DNA of 64,000 bases from Viridibacterium silvisoli (GCF_036017035.1 NZ_JAYXHS010000001.1:1302001-1366000); one strand, 5' to 3'; positions 24,631-34,348 are shown, numbered from the stretch's first letter. Made by a program: numbers and translations. The notes: generated by a model from the sequence alone, not told the origin.

Positions 24631-27360
24631 ATGAAAGCTCGCGACCCGATGCAGACAGTTGAGACCCTGATCGAGACAGGCTCCTACGCTGAAATATTGA
24701 GTACGGCGAATACATGGAGTGAAAAGGAAAAGCGCCAGATCGGCAAATTGCTCCTTGCTTACTGGAAGGAGTGGCGCGAGAGACTCTCCTTCAAGTCCGA
24801 TCCGGTGCTGAATGCTCGCTGGATGAAGGTCGTGATCGCCAACACGGTCGTGGCACGCAATGCCAAGGACGCCTTGGTGATTCCTTCACCTCAGCGGCTC
24901 AGGGGCTGGCGTGAGATGTATCCAGTCGACACCGCGGCACGCGGCATCCATCTCGAGGCGCTTGCCGCGAAAGGGAAGGAGTGGGTCGCCGACTACGTGA
25001 GTCAGGCGACTACTGCCAAGCGCGCAGGTCAGGTGGATATCGATCTGGCCGTGGCCCTGACCCTGCATTTCGATCTGCCTCTGCCGCAGGAGGCGGAGTT
25101 CTACGAACTCTGGGCCGGTGATCTCTTCCGGATCATGCCTCGGTCCCACAACGATTCGAAGGGCCATTATGAGCGACTTGTGGCCTGCTTTGCGCTGGAT
25201 ACGTCTGCGGAACCTGCCGTTGTTGTCGGAGAGCAGACAGCCGTCTCACCGCTTGAGGCTGCCAGCCTGAAACCCGCGTGGAATATCCTGATCAGCGAGC
25301 TGCTGGCGCATGCGGACAGTCTGGATGCGCTTTTCGGAAAGTACGCCTCTACGGAGGACAACGAGGCAACCGAAGCCGTGCTCGTCGGTCTGATGAGCCG
25401 CGGGTTGCTCGATCGCGTACCGTTGGCTGACAAGGCGATCGCGGCACTGACCCGCGGAGATTCGGTCAAGGTGCAACGACTGCAAGCGCGTGTGTTGCTT
25501 GCCGCTGATCCAGCCATTGAACAGATCGAGGCTCAGCGCAATACCTTGCTCGGGTTGCTGGCCAGCGCCCATGGCAGCGCGGCAGATGCGGCGCTGACCT
25601 TGTTGTGTCGTCTCGATGAAGCGCGCCCGCTCGCCGGAGACTTCTTCGTCAATGCCTGCGAGATGGTGTTTGCGCGCAAGGAGAAGGGTTTGCGCGACAG
25701 GCAGCTGGAGTGGTCAGCCCGGCGTGCCACGGCCTGCACGGATCAGATCGGTATGACGCTTGGAGGCATCTTCGCGGCGCTGTCTGCCGAGGACTATCCA
25801 TTCCAGAAGAAGGCGGCGCAGCTTATCCTCAAGCACTGGCCAAAGCTCGCAGCCGATGAGCAAGGCCGCTTGCGCGAAGAGTTCACGCGCTATCAGGCTG
25901 GCCTGGAAACGGGTGTCTGCAAACAGCTTGCCGAAGGGCTTGGTATTGATGCGAAGGCCCAAGCGGATTCACAAGCTCGGACGAGCTCGTCGCCGGGCGC
26001 ACGAGCGCTTGTCGAATCACGCCCTGTAGTGCGTTTCACCGTCCCCGCTGCCGATGCGGCAACCCTGCGTGAGCTCACGGCGCAAATGGCTCACGACGCA
26101 ACGGTCAATGTCTGCGAGCAGACGATTGCGGTGGCCCTGACGCTGGCGCAGATGGATCGCCATGCGCTCAAGCTGGGTCTGCAGCATCTTGCGGGGGACT
26201 ACCCGCTTGGCTTGTTGTTCGCCCTGCAGAGTGCGGCCTATGGCAAGGAGAGCCCGGGTTGGCAGGCTTATTCCTGGATTACCTCCGGGACGACGCAGAT
26301 TGCAGATATTGCACGCCTGCGTCGCGAGGAAATTGCAGGCGCCATCAAGCGCGGCGGCGTTTACGCATATATCTCTAGGCCGGATTTCAGCAACGGTTCC
26401 ATCGAAGCCGCCGAGCTGATCCGGCGTCTGGATCATCTTGCACGGCAAGGACTTGCGGCCGAGCCCATGGACTTGTTCGTGGCACTGTTGCGCACGCAGA
26501 TGCCGACGGAAACTGAACGGCAAGTGCTGCGCGCGATCCGCTCGGAGCAAGCGGAAATTGCCGCAGAGTTTTTCGACGCCGGCGGGATGGGGCAGATGAC
26601 GACCTGCTGGCAAGTTGTGAATACAGACCCTGCAGAAATCGGCGTGAGCCTGAGCGGCATGGTGATGCCTCGGATATCCCATATCCCTGACATTCCCGAT
26701 CAGTGGGCGGCGGGTTTTGCACCCGACGCATCACCCCGCGTCTGGGAGTTCGATCTGGCCGAAGGCCTTCTTGCCAGCATCCTTCCTAATGACGGAGAGA
26801 TCCTTGCCGCTCTCGGGCTTCGCGGATTTCGCAACGCCTGCCACGATCTCGATACCGAAGGCGGCAAAGCGTATGCGAAGGCGCTGCCGATATTTCTGGC
26901 GGCCCGTGGTCCGGCTGGTCCGGCGATGCATCTGGCTATCCTCTACAGCCTGTCCGGCAACGACCCGGCTGCACGTCTTGCCGGCAGCGATGGTTTGCTG
27001 GAGCTAATTGCGCAGACTCGCTACGACAGCGAACTCGCGGTGCAGCTTGTAAGCGCCGGTATCGCGTGTCGTAGCCTGAAAGCAGGCCGTCTCGCCAAGT
27101 CCCTGCAACCCGTGGTGGAAGCCGGTGCAGCCAGCATCGTGTGGCCCGTGTTGCGTGCTGCGTTGATTGCCTCGCTCGATCAGACGACACCGCCACCCGG
27201 TACGCCGGAATTGCTCGCGCTGGCTACGCAGGTGGCATCCGGCCAGGGACTCCGCGAAGTGATCCCGACGCTGGCCGGGACCGCGGCGCGCAAAGGCAGC
27301 AGCAAGCTGCTGCTCGAGGCGCGCCGACTACATGAGCTGTTGTCAGGGGGGCAGCCATGA
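24631..27360 (+). CDS. Large uncharacterised protein, DUF6493-like, partner of the SWIM protein
   Basis: The protein has about 909 residues, no signal peptide and no membrane segment. It is almost all helical with repeated Ala/Leu-rich helical pairs, as in HEAT/ARM-type scaffolds. The N-terminus (TVETLIETGSYAEILSTANTWSEKE) and its pairing with a SWIM zinc-finger gene recall the DUF6493 family, but I cannot confirm this without a profile search. Its stop overlaps the start of the SWIM gene (ATGA), so the two are translated together. No MoxR ATPase or vWA gene, often found with related pairs, is nearby. The start is uncertain: ATG at 24631 or 24649, both with weak ribosome sites. Confidence 0.7.
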   Translation: MKARDPMQTVETLIETGSYAEILSTANTWSEKEKRQIGKLLLAYWKEWRERLSFKSDPVLNARWMKVVIANTVVARNAKDALVIPSPQRLRGWREMYPVDTAARGIHLEALAAKGKEWVADYVSQATTAKRAGQVDIDLAVALTLHFDLPLPQEAEFYELWAGDLFRIMPRSHNDSKGHYERLVACFALDTSAEPAVVVGEQTAVSPLEAASLKPAWNILISELLAHADSLDALFGKYASTEDNEATEAVLVGLMSRGLLDRVPLADKAIAALTRGDSVKVQRLQARVLLAADPAIEQIEAQRNTLLGLLASAHGSAADAALTLLCRLDEARPLAGDFFVNACEMVFARKEKGLRDRQLEWSARRATACTDQIGMTLGGIFAALSAEDYPFQKKAAQLILKHWPKLAADEQGRLREEFTRYQAGLETGVCKQLAEGLGIDAKAQADSQARTSSSPGARALVESRPVVRFTVPAADAATLRELTAQMAHDATVNVCEQTIAVALTLAQMDRHALKLGLQHLAGDYPLGLLFALQSAAYGKESPGWQAYSWITSGTTQIADIARLRREEIAGAIKRGGVYAYISRPDFSNGSIEAAELIRRLDHLARQGLAAEPMDLFVALLRTQMPTETERQVLRAIRSEQAEIAAEFFDAGGMGQMTTCWQVVNTDPAEIGVSLSGMVMPRISHIPDIPDQWAAGFAPDASPRVWEFDLAEGLLASILPNDGEILAALGLRGFRNACHDLDTEGGKAYAKALPIFLAARGPAGPAMHLAILYSLSGNDPAARLAGSDGLLELIAQTRYDSELAVQLVSAGIACRSLKAGRLAKSLQPVVEAGAASIVWPVLRAALIASLDQTTPPPGTPELLALATQVASGQGLREVIPTLAGTAARKGSSKLLLEARRLHELLSGGQP

Positions 27361-28706
27361 GTGAAGTACTGGACCACTATCTGCAGGAGTCGCGTCTCAC
27401 GAGCACCACCGAGGGCGGACGACTCGTGCTTGAAACCGCGGCGGGCATGACCCCGGCCGGGTTGATCGCCAATCCTGTGTTCTTCAGCGGCGCGATGAGT
27501 CGCCCGGACGTCGCTGCTGCCGGTTTGCGTAGCCTGGTCGAGATTGCCTCGACGCGCTATTTCAATCCCATTCCGGGTGGTTTTGCCTCACTAGACCCCG
27601 TGGTTACGGCACAGGGTGATCGGCTGCGTTGTGAGGCCTTCTCCGCATGTAATGGCGTGTATGCGCGGCTAGATCTGCTTAGTGACAGCTTTGACGAAGC
27701 CAGTCTGGGCTTCGGCACGACCAACATCGATATCAACGCACCGCTGGCGCTCGCGCTGGCATCGGTTCGCGCACAGGATCGTCTGCATCTGAGCGTCGGG
27801 CCCGAGCACATAGAGTTTGAAACACCACATGGCGTCGCCACCGAGCGTAAGGTGAAATTGCCGGAGCGCTGGGTGCGTGCTCTGGCCGAAACCCAGTCAC
27901 TGGCCACCATGCTGCAGCCACGAGCCAGACTCGATGCGATGGCCTGGCGTCGCTTCGTCAATGCGCTGAGCATGTCGGGTGGCAGCGGTGCGGGTCAGAG
28001 CATGTGGCTGGTGCCGTCTGGCGCCAGCTTGCGCCAGACGAGTCGTGCGCAGGTCGGTGCGATTGCGCTGAGTGGCACTGCACGGCTCTCTGCGTTGAAG
28101 CGACTGCAGCATCTGGTGCAATCCGTGAATATCTACGGACCGTCAGTGTCTGCAGAGACGCGTGCTGCGATCAGCGCGTGGGAATTCTTGCTGCCAGGTG
28201 CACGGCTCACACTGATGCTCTCGCCGGAGCCCTATCGCGGCTTCTCCGGTGAGGGCGCAATGCTTCAAGTCCTGGGTAAGGCGCAGGCCGAGGATGCGTT
28301 GACCATTGGCGAATTGCTGGCATGGGAGGCGCATATCGATCAGCCTGGCCTTGCTCGAGAAATGGATGTTCCGGAAACGCGTATCCATCAAGGTCTGCAG
28401 GTACTTGCCAGTGCAGGCCAGGTGGGATTCGATTTGCAAGAGCAGAGCTATTTCCACCGCCTGTTGCCATTCAGTGAGTCACGGCTGGAAAAGAACTATC
28501 CGCGTCTGGCGGCGGCCAGAGAGCTGATAGCTTTGGATGCAGTGAAGCCAGATGGTGACAGGCTCCGGGTTCATAGCGAGCAGCATTTCCACTGGGTGAA
28601 TCCCACTCCGGGTAGTGAACGCTGCACTTGCTACTTCTGGTCGAAATACCAAGGCAGTCGCGGACCGTGCAAGCACATTCTTGCAGCTCAGCTTTACATG
28701 AGTTAG
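27357..28706 (+). CDS. SWIM zinc-finger protein
   Basis: The 449-residue protein ends in a SWIM motif: RCTCYFW at residues 422-428 and PCKHI at 437-441, giving CxC-x12-CxH zinc ligands. SWIM domains bind DNA or protein partners. The other 400 residues, including EWMDVPETRIHQGL-like helical parts and a region rich in short strands, match no domain I can name. The ATG overlaps the stop of the upstream scaffold-like gene by four bases. In other bacteria SWIM proteins of this kind occur with MoxR/vWA or DUF6493 genes in poorly understood, possibly conflict-related loci. Confidence 0.85.
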   Translation: MSEVLDHYLQESRLTSTTEGGRLVLETAAGMTPAGLIANPVFFSGAMSRPDVAAAGLRSLVEIASTRYFNPIPGGFASLDPVVTAQGDRLRCEAFSACNGVYARLDLLSDSFDEASLGFGTTNIDINAPLALALASVRAQDRLHLSVGPEHIEFETPHGVATERKVKLPERWVRALAETQSLATMLQPRARLDAMAWRRFVNALSMSGGSGAGQSMWLVPSGASLRQTSRAQVGAIALSGTARLSALKRLQHLVQSVNIYGPSVSAETRAAISAWEFLLPGARLTLMLSPEPYRGFSGEGAMLQVLGKAQAEDALTIGELLAWEAHIDQPGLAREMDVPETRIHQGLQVLASAGQVGFDLQEQSYFHRLLPFSESRLEKNYPRLAAARELIALDAVKPDGDRLRVHSEQHFHWVNPTPGSERCTCYFWSKYQGSRGPCKHILAAQLYMS

Positions 28707-28793
28707 CGACTCTTAAGGCAGACTTGTTGCGCCAACAAAGGGCATGCGGATCACATATGGCTGGCGGAACGACTTTGCGTTCCGCTCTTGCCA

Positions 28794-30047
28794 TCATGCG
28801 TGTGTGACAGTCAGTCTCCGCCGCAGCAGCAGAAGCACGCAAAGCATTACCAATGCGGACAAGCCCAGCGACCAATGCACGCCGGCGATGGTGCCGACGA
28901 GACCGACCGTGATGCCGCTGAAGGTGCGCATGCCCATCGCGCACATATTGAACACGCCGATGACACGGCCGCGGATCTCTGCAGGTGCATTCAGCTGCAC
29001 GATGGTCTGCGTCATGCTGTTGTAGGAGAGTTCGCAGATGCCGGCGCAGAACAGCAGGAACAGCGCGAGCGGGTAGATGTGCACCATGGCGAAGCCGCCG
29101 AGCGAGAGGCACCAGCCCATGGCGAGCAGCACGGCGCTGCGCGGGCTGGGCTTGAGCAGGTTCCAGCGTTCGAGCAGGAAGCCGGCGGTGAGGGCGCCAG
29201 CGGCGTCAGCCGCGAGCAGCGCGCTGTAGGCGACGCCGGGATCGCCCCGGCCGAGGTCTTGCGCGAAATTGGGCATCTGCGCCTGGTAGCTGTTGCCGAT
29301 GAAGAAGGAGGCTGCGCCGGCGAGCAGGATCATGGAGAGCAGCAGCGGGCGATCGGCGATGTCGCGCAGGGTTTGCCGGATGTCGGCCCAGCCGCGTACG
29401 GCACGTTGTGGTGCGGGCGCTCCTTTGCGGAATTTCGGACCGTACGGCGCCTTCCACATCCACAGGATGACGGGCAGGTAGAAGCAGGCGTTGAGGAAGA
29501 TGCCGTACTTCGGCCCGAGCGTGAGCATGATGGCGCCGCCGACGGCGGGGCCGACGAGCACGCCGAGCGTACGTGCGGTGGCGTTGAGGCGCACTGCACT
29601 GGGCAGCACGTCGCGCGTGACGATGTCATGGATGAGGATCTGGCTGGAGGTCTGCCAGAAGACGCCGGCGCAGCCATGGATGACCAGCAAGACCATTGCT
29701 TGCCACATCTGCAGCGTGTCGGTGACGAAGAAGTAACCCCAGCCCAATGATGCGGTCATGAACAGCAGCATGCCGATCTGGTTCAGGCGGCGTGGATCGA
29801 AGCGGTCGGCCAGCGCGCCGGCAGGTACGGAGAAGACCAGGAAGGGCAGCCAGTGCGAGACCACGGCGAAGCCGCCGAGGGCTGCTGAATGGAACTTCTG
29901 GTAAGCCATCCAGTAGCTGATCACGTGTTCGATATTGTCGGCCATCATCGCCAGGAAGTAGGTGGCGAGGAAGGCGCGGAAGCCCGGTTGGCGCAGGGCG
30001 GCGAAGGAGGTGCGAGGTGTTGCCGGGGCTGTTTTGTCGTCGGGCAT
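28794..30047 (-). CDS. MFS transporter, EntS-like (MFS_3) type
   Basis: The 417-residue membrane protein has about 12 hydrophobic segments and MFS_3 features: FRAFLATYFLAMMADNIEHV near the N-terminus, PAGALADRFDPRRLNQIG (motif A) and NAPAEIRGRVIGVFNMCAMG. This branch includes siderophore and macrolide exporters. It lies between the SWIM gene and the second pectate lyase and may share the divergent region 30048-30343 with the latter. The substrate is unknown; export of a small molecule or uptake of a pectin product are both possible. Confidence 0.88.
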   Translation of the reverse strand: MPDDKTAPATPRTSFAALRQPGFRAFLATYFLAMMADNIEHVISYWMAYQKFHSAALGGFAVVSHWLPFLVFSVPAGALADRFDPRRLNQIGMLLFMTASLGWGYFFVTDTLQMWQAMVLLVIHGCAGVFWQTSSQILIHDIVTRDVLPSAVRLNATARTLGVLVGPAVGGAIMLTLGPKYGIFLNACFYLPVILWMWKAPYGPKFRKGAPAPQRAVRGWADIRQTLRDIADRPLLLSMILLAGAASFFIGNSYQAQMPNFAQDLGRGDPGVAYSALLAADAAGALTAGFLLERWNLLKPSPRSAVLLAMGWCLSLGGFAMVHIYPLALFLLFCAGICELSYNSMTQTIVQLNAPAEIRGRVIGVFNMCAMGMRTFSGITVGLVGTIAGVHWSLGLSALVMLCVLLLLRRRLTVTHA

Positions 30048-30343
30048 GGTGCTTTGGTCGGTGAGTCTGCTGTTCCGGATCTGTTAGAAAACGTAAAGAT
30101 TGCGTTGTTGATTTTGTTGTTTCAGGTGTGTTTGATACTAATACTTTAGTGATACCGATCTCATTCGCTAAAACGCCAAATTACAAATTCAGAAAATGCG
30201 CTAAATCATTGAATATTTGATGCTTTGCGGCTTGATCCGACCATGCTTTCCGTGGATTAATCTGCCTCCCGCACTAAAGAGCGTGGGTAGGGCCATTCGA
30301 TTCAGCTGTCGAGTGGTGTCAAAAAAAGATCCAGGAGACAGTA
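30048..30343. promoter_or_regulatory. AT-rich divergent promoter region (MFS / second pectate lyase)
   Basis: This stretch holds two TGATAC direct repeats 17 bases apart (30133-30138 and 30150-30155). The second extends into TGATACCGATCTCA, an imperfect dyad of the TGATACC type. Nothing here is a certain site, but the AT-rich composition contrasts with the coding DNA and fits a regulated promoter. Confidence 0.4.
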
Positions 30344-31903
30344 ATGAATTTTCAGATGAAAGCGGCCGCTTTCGCGGTAGCCATGGTCAGCAGCGGCGCG
30401 TTCGCCGCCAACACGGGTGGTTTCTCGACCGCTGACGGCGGCAACCAGACCGGTTCCAAGTCCGTCACGGTGAGCAGCATGCAAGGCATCATCGATGCCA
30501 TCGCTGCAGCCCGCCTCGACTCCGCAGGCAAGAAAGTAACAGGCGGAGCCTATCCCGTGATCATTACCTACACGGGTAATGAAGATGCGTTGATCGCCAA
30601 GATCGTCAAGGACTCCACCAAGGATGCTTCCGGCAACTGCCCGGCACCTCACTGGAGCGACACCTTCCGCGAAGTGGAAATCAAGGAATTCACGAAGGGC
30701 ATCACCATCCAGGGTGCCAACGGTTCCTCGGCCAACTTCGGCATCACGATCAAGAGCGGCTCGAGCAACGTCGTCATCAAGAACATGAAGATCGGTGCAC
30801 TGGGCGGCGCCAGCAACGACGCTGACATGCTGCGTATCGACAGCTCGTCCAACGTCTGGATCGACCACAACGAACTGTTCGCAGTGAACAACGAGTGCAA
30901 TGGCTCGCCTGATGGCGACCTGACCTTCGAGTCGGCCATCGACATCAAGAAGGACTCGCACAACATCACCGTGTCGTACAACTACATCCACGACAGCAAG
31001 AAGGTCGGCCTGGATGGCTCCTCCGCCAGCGACATCGCCGGTGGCCGCGAGATCACGTTCCACCACAACGTGTACTACAACGTGAATGGCCGTCTGCCGC
31101 TGCAACGCGGTGGCTGGACCCACATCTACAACAACACCTACGACAAGATCACCGAGTCGGGCATCAACGTGCGTACCGGTGGCTACTCGTTGATCGAGAA
31201 GAACTGGTTCCAGAATTCGTACAACCCGGTGACCTGCCGTTACGACGTGACCAACTGCGGCAAGTGGGACCTGCGTAACAACAACACCACCAGTGCAGCC
31301 AGCAACGCCACCTACGGCATCACCTGGACGGATTCGGGCGGCGGCGCCAATGCCGACAACTGGACCACCACGGCCGTGTTCCCGAAGACCCTGACCTACA
31401 CGTACGAAGCCGTGTCGGCACAGTGTGTGAAGGACAAGCTGGCGCAGTACGCCGGTGTGGGCAAGAACGGCGCGACGCTGACGGCCGCAGCTTGCGGTAG
31501 CACGTCGTCCTCGTCGAGCAGCTCCTCGGCTCCTTCCTCGAGCTCGTCCTCCAGCAAGTCATCGAGCAGCTCTTCGGCACCTTCGAGCTCTTCGTCGAGC
31601 AAGTCGTCCAGCAGCTCCTCCGTGTCTTCCAGCTCCTCGTCCAGCAAGTCTTCGAGCAGCAGCTCATCTGCGTCCAGCGGTCCAGTGCTGACCGGTACGG
31701 GTGACTATCCTGATGGCTTCAGCAAGTGCGCCGACCTCGGCGACAGCTGCTCTGTCTCGAAGGGTACCGGCTGGGTTGCATTCGGCCGCAAGGGCAAGTG
31801 GGTCACCAAGAACGTTGGTGTGGGCAAGAGCATCGCTTGTACCGTTGCCGCGTTCGGCAGCGATCCAGGTGGCAACCCGAACAAGTGCTCCTTCCAGAAC
31901 TGA
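30344..31903 (+). CDS. Pectate lyase, PL1 family, with poly-Ser linker and Cys-rich C-terminal module
   Basis: The 519-residue secreted enzyme is a close paralogue of the lyase at 22731 over its catalytic domain (about 20-380): NTGGFSTADGGN, NVWIDHNELFAVNNECNG, HHNVYYNVNGRLPLQRGG and GINVRTGGYS. Instead of a TP linker and CBM35 it has a Ser-rich linker (about 386-445, with Pro/Lys) and a 65-residue Cys-rich module (FSKCADLGDSCSV, GWVAFGRKGKWVTK, FGSDPGGNPNKCS). Similar modules occur in the lyases at 32580 and 45317. The signal peptide ends near GAFA. The ATG follows AGGAGACAGTA. It should act extracellularly on polygalacturonate. Confidence 0.95.
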   Translation: MNFQMKAAAFAVAMVSSGAFAANTGGFSTADGGNQTGSKSVTVSSMQGIIDAIAAARLDSAGKKVTGGAYPVIITYTGNEDALIAKIVKDSTKDASGNCPAPHWSDTFREVEIKEFTKGITIQGANGSSANFGITIKSGSSNVVIKNMKIGALGGASNDADMLRIDSSSNVWIDHNELFAVNNECNGSPDGDLTFESAIDIKKDSHNITVSYNYIHDSKKVGLDGSSASDIAGGREITFHHNVYYNVNGRLPLQRGGWTHIYNNTYDKITESGINVRTGGYSLIEKNWFQNSYNPVTCRYDVTNCGKWDLRNNNTTSAASNATYGITWTDSGGGANADNWTTTAVFPKTLTYTYEAVSAQCVKDKLAQYAGVGKNGATLTAAACGSTSSSSSSSSAPSSSSSSSKSSSSSSAPSSSSSSKSSSSSSVSSSSSSSKSSSSSSSASSGPVLTGTGDYPDGFSKCADLGDSCSVSKGTGWVAFGRKGKWVTKNVGVGKSIACTVAAFGSDPGGNPNKCSFQN

Positions 31904-31917
31904 TGTAGTCCTCGAAG

Positions 31918-31983
31918 TCGCAAGCCCCTGAGGCTTGCGATGGCTGAACCGGAAACCGCGCCCATGGGCGCGGTTTTTGTTTG
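31918..31983 (+). terminator. Tandem hairpins ending in a Rho-independent terminator
   Basis: A 9-base stem TCGCAAGCC/GGCTTGCGA (31918-31940) without T-run is followed by AAACCGCGCC-CATG-GGCGCGGTTT (31953-31976) running into TTTTTGTTT. The second is the effective terminator for the second pectate lyase gene. Confidence 0.85.
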
Positions 31984-32069
31984 TGGCCCCGGCTTACTGC
32001 GCGCAAGCATGGCGTACGCTGCCGGTCGAATCCCGTGTCTTACGTCGACGTCGTTTCAAGGAGCGCCGC

Positions 32070-32342
32070 ATGTGCCGCAACATCAAGACCCTCTTCAATT
32101 TCGATCCGCCTGCGACGGACCTCGAGATCCACGATGCATCGCTGCAGTTCGTGCGCAAGCTGAGCGGCTTCACGGCGCCGTCGAAGCAGAACACGGAGGC
32201 CTTCGAGCGTGCGGTCGAACGCGTTGCGGCGGCTGCGCGCGAGCTGATCGATTCCCTGGTGACGAATGCCGAGCCACGCTATCGCGAGGTGGAAGCGGCG
32301 AAGGCCAAGGCGCGGTCGGCAGCACGCTTCGGAGCAAGATAG
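32070..32342 (+). CDS. DUF2277 family protein
   Basis: The 90-residue protein (MCRNIKTLFNFDPPATDLEI, SLQFVRKLSGFTAPSKQN) matches the small DUF2277 family, which has an almost invariant CRNIKTLFNF N-terminus. No function is established; the N-terminal Cys-Arg and the helical remainder suggest a small binding protein. The ATG at 32070 follows AAGGAGCGCCGC. The gene sits alone between two pectate lyase genes and shows no sign of a link to pectin use. Confidence 0.9.
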   Translation: MCRNIKTLFNFDPPATDLEIHDASLQFVRKLSGFTAPSKQNTEAFERAVERVAAAARELIDSLVTNAEPRYREVEAAKAKARSAARFGAR

Positions 32343-32413
32343 TTTCGAGGCCGGGTGCGCCACGGGGGCGTCGCGATGCCGGTTTCTTCAGGCATAGAGG
32401 ATTGGCGCGCACA

Positions 32414-32452
32414 TAAAAAAATCCGCGTTGCCCCGGCGGGGGAACGCGGATT
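32414..32452 (-). terminator. Rho-independent terminator of the third pectate lyase
   Basis: On the minus strand the stem AATCCGCGTT/AACGCGGATT is followed by a run of T (plus-strand A at 32414-32420). It lies about 130 bases after the stop codon of the lyase at 32580. Confidence 0.8.
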
Positions 32453-32579
32453 CAAGATGCCGTGCAGAGCGGGAGGCTGTATGCACTCTGACTTGAGTTC
32501 TGCCGCCCGCGAGGGCGACGAAGCTCACTGCACGGTCATCGATGCACCAATCAGGAGACGAGTGCAAAACTGGTACTGA

Positions 32580-34130
32580 TCAAGGCTTGTAGGAGCACTT
32601 GTTCGGGTTGCCGCCGGGATCGCTGCCGAAGGTGGCGACCGTGCAGGCGACGCTGTTGCCGACGCCCACGTATTTGGTGACCCAGCTGCCCTTGCGACCG
32701 AATGCGACCCAGCCATCACCGGAGGCGACCGTGCAGGTGCCAGCCAGATCGGCGCACTTGGAGAAGCCGGTCGGGTAGTCACCCGTGCCGCTCAGGACCG
32801 GCGCGCCGCTGGCGCTGCTGGAGGACGAAGAGGCAGCGCTCGATGCAGCACTGGATGACGAGCTGCTCGCAATGCTGGAGCTCGAGCTGGAAGCCTTGCT
32901 CGACGAGCTGGACGAAGCGACGGAACTGGAGGAGCTCGAAGCTGCCACCGAGCTGGAGGACGACGAAGTGCTGCCGCTGCACTTCGAAGCGGACAGTTCC
33001 AGCGAGCCCTTGCCGGCGCCTGCGTAGTTCTTCAGCTGGTCCTTCACGCACTGCGCGGTCACCGGTGCGGTAGCCGTGCTCATGTAGGAAGGATCGGCGA
33101 TGGTCGCCGTCGAGGCCCAGGTGGTTGCGTCGATCGAACCCGTGCCGCCATCAGACCAGGTGATGTTGTACTTGCTGAAGTCGGCTGCGCTGGTGATGTT
33201 GTTGCCGCGCAGCGCCCAGGTGCCGCAGTTGCTTGCGTCATAACGGCAGGTGACGGGGTTGACCGCGTTCTCGAACCAGTTGTTGACGATCAGCGCCTTG
33301 CCGGCCTGGCGCACATTGATGCCCGAACCCATGTTGGGAATCGTGCCGGGGTTTGCCGGGTCTGCATTCATGTCCTCGTAGCCGACGCGGCTGTAGAGGT
33401 TGTTGTAGACGTGGATCAGGCCGTTGCGTTGCAGCGGCAGGCGTGCGCCGACGTTGTCGTAGTAGTTGTGGTGGTAAGTGACATTACGCGCCACATCGCT
33501 GGTCGTGTAACCGTCCAGACCGACCTTGTGGTGATCGTGGATGTAGTTGTAGGACACAGTCACGTTGTCGGCGGTCTTCTTGATGTCGACCAGGCCGTCG
33601 AAGGTGCCGTCATGGCCGTCGCCGGGGGCGTTCGGACACATGTAGTTGCGCGTGAACAGCGTGTTGTGGTCGAGCCACACATTGGTCGAGGAGTCGACCG
33701 TGATGCCGTCCGAACTCAGGCCGCCGGGCATCATGCCCAGGGTCATGTTGCGGATGATGATGTTCGAGGAGCTGACCATGTTGAAGCCGAAGTTCGCAGA
33801 CGAACCGTTGGCGCCAAGGATGGTGAGGTTGGAGATGCGCTTGATGTCGATGGTGCGCGAAGCCTTGCCGTACTGGCCGCAGACGTTGGCCTGCGCAGCG
33901 GAGATCAGCGAGTCTTCGTTGCCGGTGTAGTAGATCACCGTCGGCGTGGTCGATTGCGCTTTCTGCAGCGCGGTCAGTTGCGTCAGCAGGTCGGCGTAGT
34001 TGGAGATGGTGATCTGGGTTGCCGTGCCGCCACCCGTAGCTGTCGAGAACCCCCCGGAACCTGCGGCCATCACACTGCCGCCGGCAATCATGGCGACGAG
34101 CGCCGCCGTCGCTTTCAGAGCGAATTTCAT
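32580..34130 (-). CDS. Pectate lyase, PL1 family, more distant paralogue, with Cys-rich module
   Basis: The 516-residue secreted enzyme has a signal peptide ending near SVMA. Its PL1 domain keeps NVWLDHNTLFTRNY, DGLVDIKKTADNVT, HHNYYDNVGARLPLQRNG and GINVRQAGKALI. It diverges from the other two PL1 copies (inserts such as APGDGHDGTF), so it may have a different pectin preference. A Ser/Ala linker leads to a C-terminal Cys-rich module nearly identical to that of the lyase at 30344 (GDGWVAFGRKGSWVTK, FGSDPGGNPNKCS). The start has GGAGACAAGAAA upstream. It faces away from the aldo-keto reductase terminator at 34317. Confidence 0.95.
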   Translation of the reverse strand: MKFALKATAALVAMIAGGSVMAAGSGGFSTATGGGTATQITISNYADLLTQLTALQKAQSTTPTVIYYTGNEDSLISAAQANVCGQYGKASRTIDIKRISNLTILGANGSSANFGFNMVSSSNIIIRNMTLGMMPGGLSSDGITVDSSTNVWLDHNTLFTRNYMCPNAPGDGHDGTFDGLVDIKKTADNVTVSYNYIHDHHKVGLDGYTTSDVARNVTYHHNYYDNVGARLPLQRNGLIHVYNNLYSRVGYEDMNADPANPGTIPNMGSGINVRQAGKALIVNNWFENAVNPVTCRYDASNCGTWALRGNNITSAADFSKYNITWSDGGTGSIDATTWASTATIADPSYMSTATAPVTAQCVKDQLKNYAGAGKGSLELSASKCSGSTSSSSSSVAASSSSSSVASSSSSSKASSSSSSIASSSSSSAASSAASSSSSSASGAPVLSGTGDYPTGFSKCADLAGTCTVASGDGWVAFGRKGSWVTKYVGVGNSVACTVATFGSDPGGNPNKCSYKP

Positions 34131-34272
34131 TTTCTTGTCTCCGTTCTTTTAGGTCTTGGTTCATGCGCTGCCCGTATGAAGGGCGTTTGCACATGGGTCG
34201 TCATCTCTTGGGATGGCGTGAAGACAACGTTAGTTTGTTTCTGCGACAAAAACAATATAAACAATAAAATTA

Positions 34273-34287
34273 ACAAAAATGACATTT
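34273..34287 (-). promoter_or_regulatory. Motif shared with the first pectate lyase promoter
   Basis: On the minus strand AAATGTCATTTTTGT matches AAATGTCATTGTTGT at 22528-22542 in 14 of 15 positions. It lies about 145 bases before the start of the third pectate lyase. It may be a shared activator or repressor site. Confidence 0.4.
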
Positions 34288-34316
34288 TGCGGTGCGTGGA
34301 ACGCGCCCAGCAGGAT

Positions 34317-34348
34317 CAAAGAAAAAGCCCCCGGGTCGCGGGGGCTTT
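34317..34348 (-). terminator. Rho-independent terminator of the MFS/aldo-keto reductase genes
   Basis: A 10-base stem AAAGCCCCCG/CGGGGGCTTT with a GGTCG loop has T-runs on both sides, so it can act in either direction. It ends the minus-strand transcript of the aldo-keto reductase just upstream of the third pectate lyase promoter. Confidence 0.9.

Noticed and set aside
28724..28738. TTGTTG-CGC-CAACAA hairpin as terminator between the SWIM and MFS genes
   Set aside because: The stem is only six bases and no T-run follows on either strand.
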